The position numbers and the translations under genes are program-made. From Nannochloropsis oceanica (lineage: Eukaryota > Sar > Eustigmatophyceae > Eustigmatales > Monodopsidaceae), in contig CP038128.1 of assembly GCA_004519485.1 (NCBI GenBank), forward strand, positions 823,001 to 887,000: a stretch of 64,000 nucleotides of DNA. Direction: 5' to 3'. Of the stretch, positions 62,048 through 64,000 are shown piece after piece; positions within the stretch are counted from its first letter, which is position 1, and each line of letters opens with the position of its first letter. The notes beneath the pieces were generated by a model that was not told the DNA's origin, did not search any database, and worked only from the letters and a program-made list of their open reading frames with translations.

Positions 62048-64000
62048 TTACACCAGGTTAGGCCATACGTTTCGTCCTCCGCCACCGTAGGCATAGAAGT
62101 GCGGGGCCAGCTCCATCAACCAAAGGGGCTGGATACGAGAACAATCCCGCAAGAAAGGTTCGGTGGTTAGAACGACGTCATGAAAAACGACCCATTCTGC
62201 CGGTGTCCCATACTTGGCCAGCACAGAAGCCGGGTGGAGGGCCACAGGGTGCTCCCCTCGCACCGTGAAATACCTTCCGTCGCTCTGAAGCCGTGCCGCA
62301 TTAAAAAAAAATCCTGCCACGATGCACCGGCGCAGAGCCTCGGTGTCCTCGCAGCACGAAGCAAAGACACTGCCGGCTGGCTTGTATCTCTCCAAGTATT
62401 TTCGGAGCTGGCCTCGAATCTCTCTCGCGCGGGCTAGGCTGCGTGGATTAATAAAGCGCTCTGTGCACCACTCCATGGACCGGCCTGCCTCTTCCCATGC
62501 TCGATAGATATGCAGCAGCGTCAGATGATCTCCCTCACGTTGAGCCAAATCGGACATGGACTCTTCCTGAAGCGCCCGGCTCTCGCGGCCCTTGGGGCTC
62601 GTCCACAAGTTCTGGACTTGGAGGAGGGCCACTACCGTCAATGCCTCTTCCGTGCAGTGGAAATCAAATGAAGCTAGCAACACCTTGGCCAAGCGAGGTT
62701 CTACCGGGAACTCGGCCATTTTCTCTCCAAGCTCCGAGCTGAGATGGCAGCGATCGTCCAGCGCGCCCAGGGCGTACAGCAGCTCTAGGCCACGCATCAT
62801 AGCTTCGGCCGAGGGCTGCGAAATGAAGTCAAAGCTCATGACCTCGTCGATCCCCAGCGCCTTGAGCTGCAGAATCATCCAAGCCAAGTTGCTCCGCTGT
62901 ACCTCGGGCAAAGTATGAGCAGGTAGTTTTATGAAAGCCTCCTCGGTGTACAACCGCATACATTTCCCCGGTCCCGTGCGGCCTGCTCGACCGGCGCGTT
63001 GTGCGGCGCTGGCCTTGGAGATGGGCGTGGTGACGAGGGATTCAAATCCCGTCCGCACGTCATACACAGGAAGTTTGACAAATCCTGTATCTACAATAAA
63101 ACGGACTCCTTCAATGGTCAAAGAAGTCTCGGCGATGTTGGTGGCAAAAAGGACCTTGCGCTCAACGTGTCGTGGGGCAGGCCCCAGAGCTTTCATCTGC
63201 AGGTGCTGCGGCAGGGAGGCGTACAGAGGCAGAACCAGCACCGCATCTTCCACTCCGTAGCCCAGGCCCCCCAACTGTTCTTTTGTGTTGGTGACAGCTT
63301 GGTCTATCTCTTCCATGCCTGGCAAAAAGACGAGAATGTCCCCCCTGCCCTCTCCTTGCACGATGGAGAGAACCGCCTCGACGGCCGCCCGCAAGTAGTT
63401 CCGCGCCGGCTTTTCCATGTACAATACGTCTACGGCATGTTGTCGCCCCATAATGCTTATGATGGTGGCGTCGTGTGTGCCAATGGCTTGGTTGTCTGCC
63501 TTGTTGCTGATGCTGCCACCACTATGGGTATGCGTCTCAAAATAGTCCCGAAACGCCTCTGCGTCGGCCGTGGCGGACGAGATGATGATGCGAAGTTCGG
63601 GCCGGCGCTTGCGCACTTTTTTCAACAAACCTAAAAGCACATCGGTGTACATGCTGCGTTCATGGGCCTCGTCGAGCATGATGACCGAATAGGCTGAAAG
63701 CAAGGGGTCATAAAGCGTCTCCCTCAACAGCAGGCCGTCCGTCACGAATTTAATGGCCGTGCGCGTCCCAGCCTCATCCACACGACTGTCAAACCGTACG
63801 ACATAGCCCACTTGTTGTCCTAGTATGCAACCCATCTCTTGAGCCACGCGTGAGGCCACAGTAACGGCCGCCACGCGGCGGGGCTGTGTGCAGAGTACTA
63901 CCCTCCCACCATGAGTCCACCCCCCTTCGTGCAAATACTGCGGTACCTGCGTAGACTTGCCCGAGCCCGTCTCACCTACCAGAACCAGCGTACGGTAGCG
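62048..64000 (-). CDS. DHX35: DEAH-box RNA helicase DHX35-type, 5' part cut by window edge
   Basis: 651 codons are open from base 64000 to the stop at 62048, with no intron. Visible motifs in order are GETGSGKSTQVPQYL (Walker A), TQPRRVAAV (Ia), FVTDGLLLRE, IMLDEAHERS (DEAH, motif II), IISSATAD (SAT, motif III), LVFLPGMEEID (IV), FATNIAETSLTIEG (V) and SAAQRAGRAGRTGPGKC (VI). The winged-helix/ratchet and OB regions follow, with VVALLQVQNLW, GDHLTLLHIYRAWEEAG, AGFFFNAARLQSDGRY and finally LWLMELAPHFYAYGG. The NLA.MILQLKALGID segment and overall length match DHX35 more closely than Prp2, Prp16, Prp22 or Prp43. DHX35 is found in late spliceosomes, where it may act in quality control. Only the N-terminus before Walker A is missing. 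Confidence 0.93.
   Translation of the reverse strand, partial: RYRTLVLVGETGSGKSTQVPQYLHEGGWTHGGRVVLCTQPRRVAAVTVASRVAQEMGCILGQQVGYVVRFDSRVDEAGTRTAIKFVTDGLLLRETLYDPLLSAYSVIMLDEAHERSMYTDVLLGLLKKVRKRRPELRIIISSATADAEAFRDYFETHTHSGGSISNKADNQAIGTHDATIISIMGRQHAVDVLYMEKPARNYLRAAVEAVLSIVQGEGRGDILVFLPGMEEIDQAVTNTKEQLGGLGYGVEDAVLVLPLYASLPQHLQMKALGPAPRHVERKVLFATNIAETSLTIEGVRFIVDTGFVKLPVYDVRTGFESLVTTPISKASAAQRAGRAGRTGPGKCMRLYTEEAFIKLPAHTLPEVQRSNLAWMILQLKALGIDEVMSFDFISQPSAEAMMRGLELLYALGALDDRCHLSSELGEKMAEFPVEPRLAKVLLASFDFHCTEEALTVVALLQVQNLWTSPKGRESRALQEESMSDLAQREGDHLTLLHIYRAWEEAGRSMEWCTERFINPRSLARAREIRGQLRKYLERYKPAGSVFASCCEDTEALRRCIVAGFFFNAARLQSDGRYFTVRGEHPVALHPASVLAKYGTPAEWVVFHDVVLTTEPFLRDCSRIQPLWLMELAPHFYAYGGGGRNVWPNLV

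Overview
The window is nuclear DNA of a compact eukaryotic genome, most likely a eustigmatophyte alga of the Nannochloropsis/Microchloropsis type. Genes are packed on both strands. I could place 29 short spliceosomal introns (about 80-320 bp) with donors such as GTACGT, GTAAGT, GTGAGT and GTATGT. Two genes carry a signal peptide followed by an Ala-Phe transit-peptide junction, the bipartite plastid presequence of algae with red-derived secondary plastids. The species is inference; a stramenopile-type plastid alga is well supported.

Layout, left to right: an OCRL-type inositol 5-phosphatase (-, cut by the left edge); a plastid S1-domain protein (+); an HCF107/Mbb1-type HAT/TPR plastid RNA protein (+); a nucleotide-sugar/triose-phosphate-type transporter (-); a secreted GH3 glucosidase (-, 4 exons); exocyst Sec10 (+); a type II membrane Cys-rich protein (-); an unrecognised multi-exon protein (-); MAEA/Gid9 of the GID/CTLH E3 ligase (+); type I asparaginase (-); a tail-anchored GT4 glycosyltransferase (+); an M20 peptidase (-); nicotinamidase (+); a signal-peptide protein with an acidic linker (-); sepiapterin reductase (+); a GT14-like glycosyltransferase (-); a PH-domain protein (+); a PX/PH-like protein (-); a Lys/Glu-rich protein (-); an SGNH hydrolase (+); a RING-LON protein (+); clathrin heavy chain (-); an alpha/beta hydrolase with an N-terminal membrane anchor (+); and a DHX35-type DEAH helicase (-, cut by the right edge).

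The genes do not form one pathway. Membrane traffic is well represented (5-phosphatase, Sec10, PX and PH proteins, clathrin). Two genes act in plastid gene expression, and several act in glycan or small-molecule metabolism. Neighbours are mostly divergent or convergent pairs separated by 0.2-1.2 kb.

The exception is a 3.5-kb gene-poor stretch between clathrin and the alpha/beta hydrolase (55892-59354). It holds a 1316-bp unit bounded by 70-bp inverted repeats. Inside is a long GGA tract fused in frame to a C-terminal fragment with the CxxC and RuvC-III signature and exact spacing of TnpB/Fanzor RNA-guided nucleases. I regard this as the most interesting item in the window.
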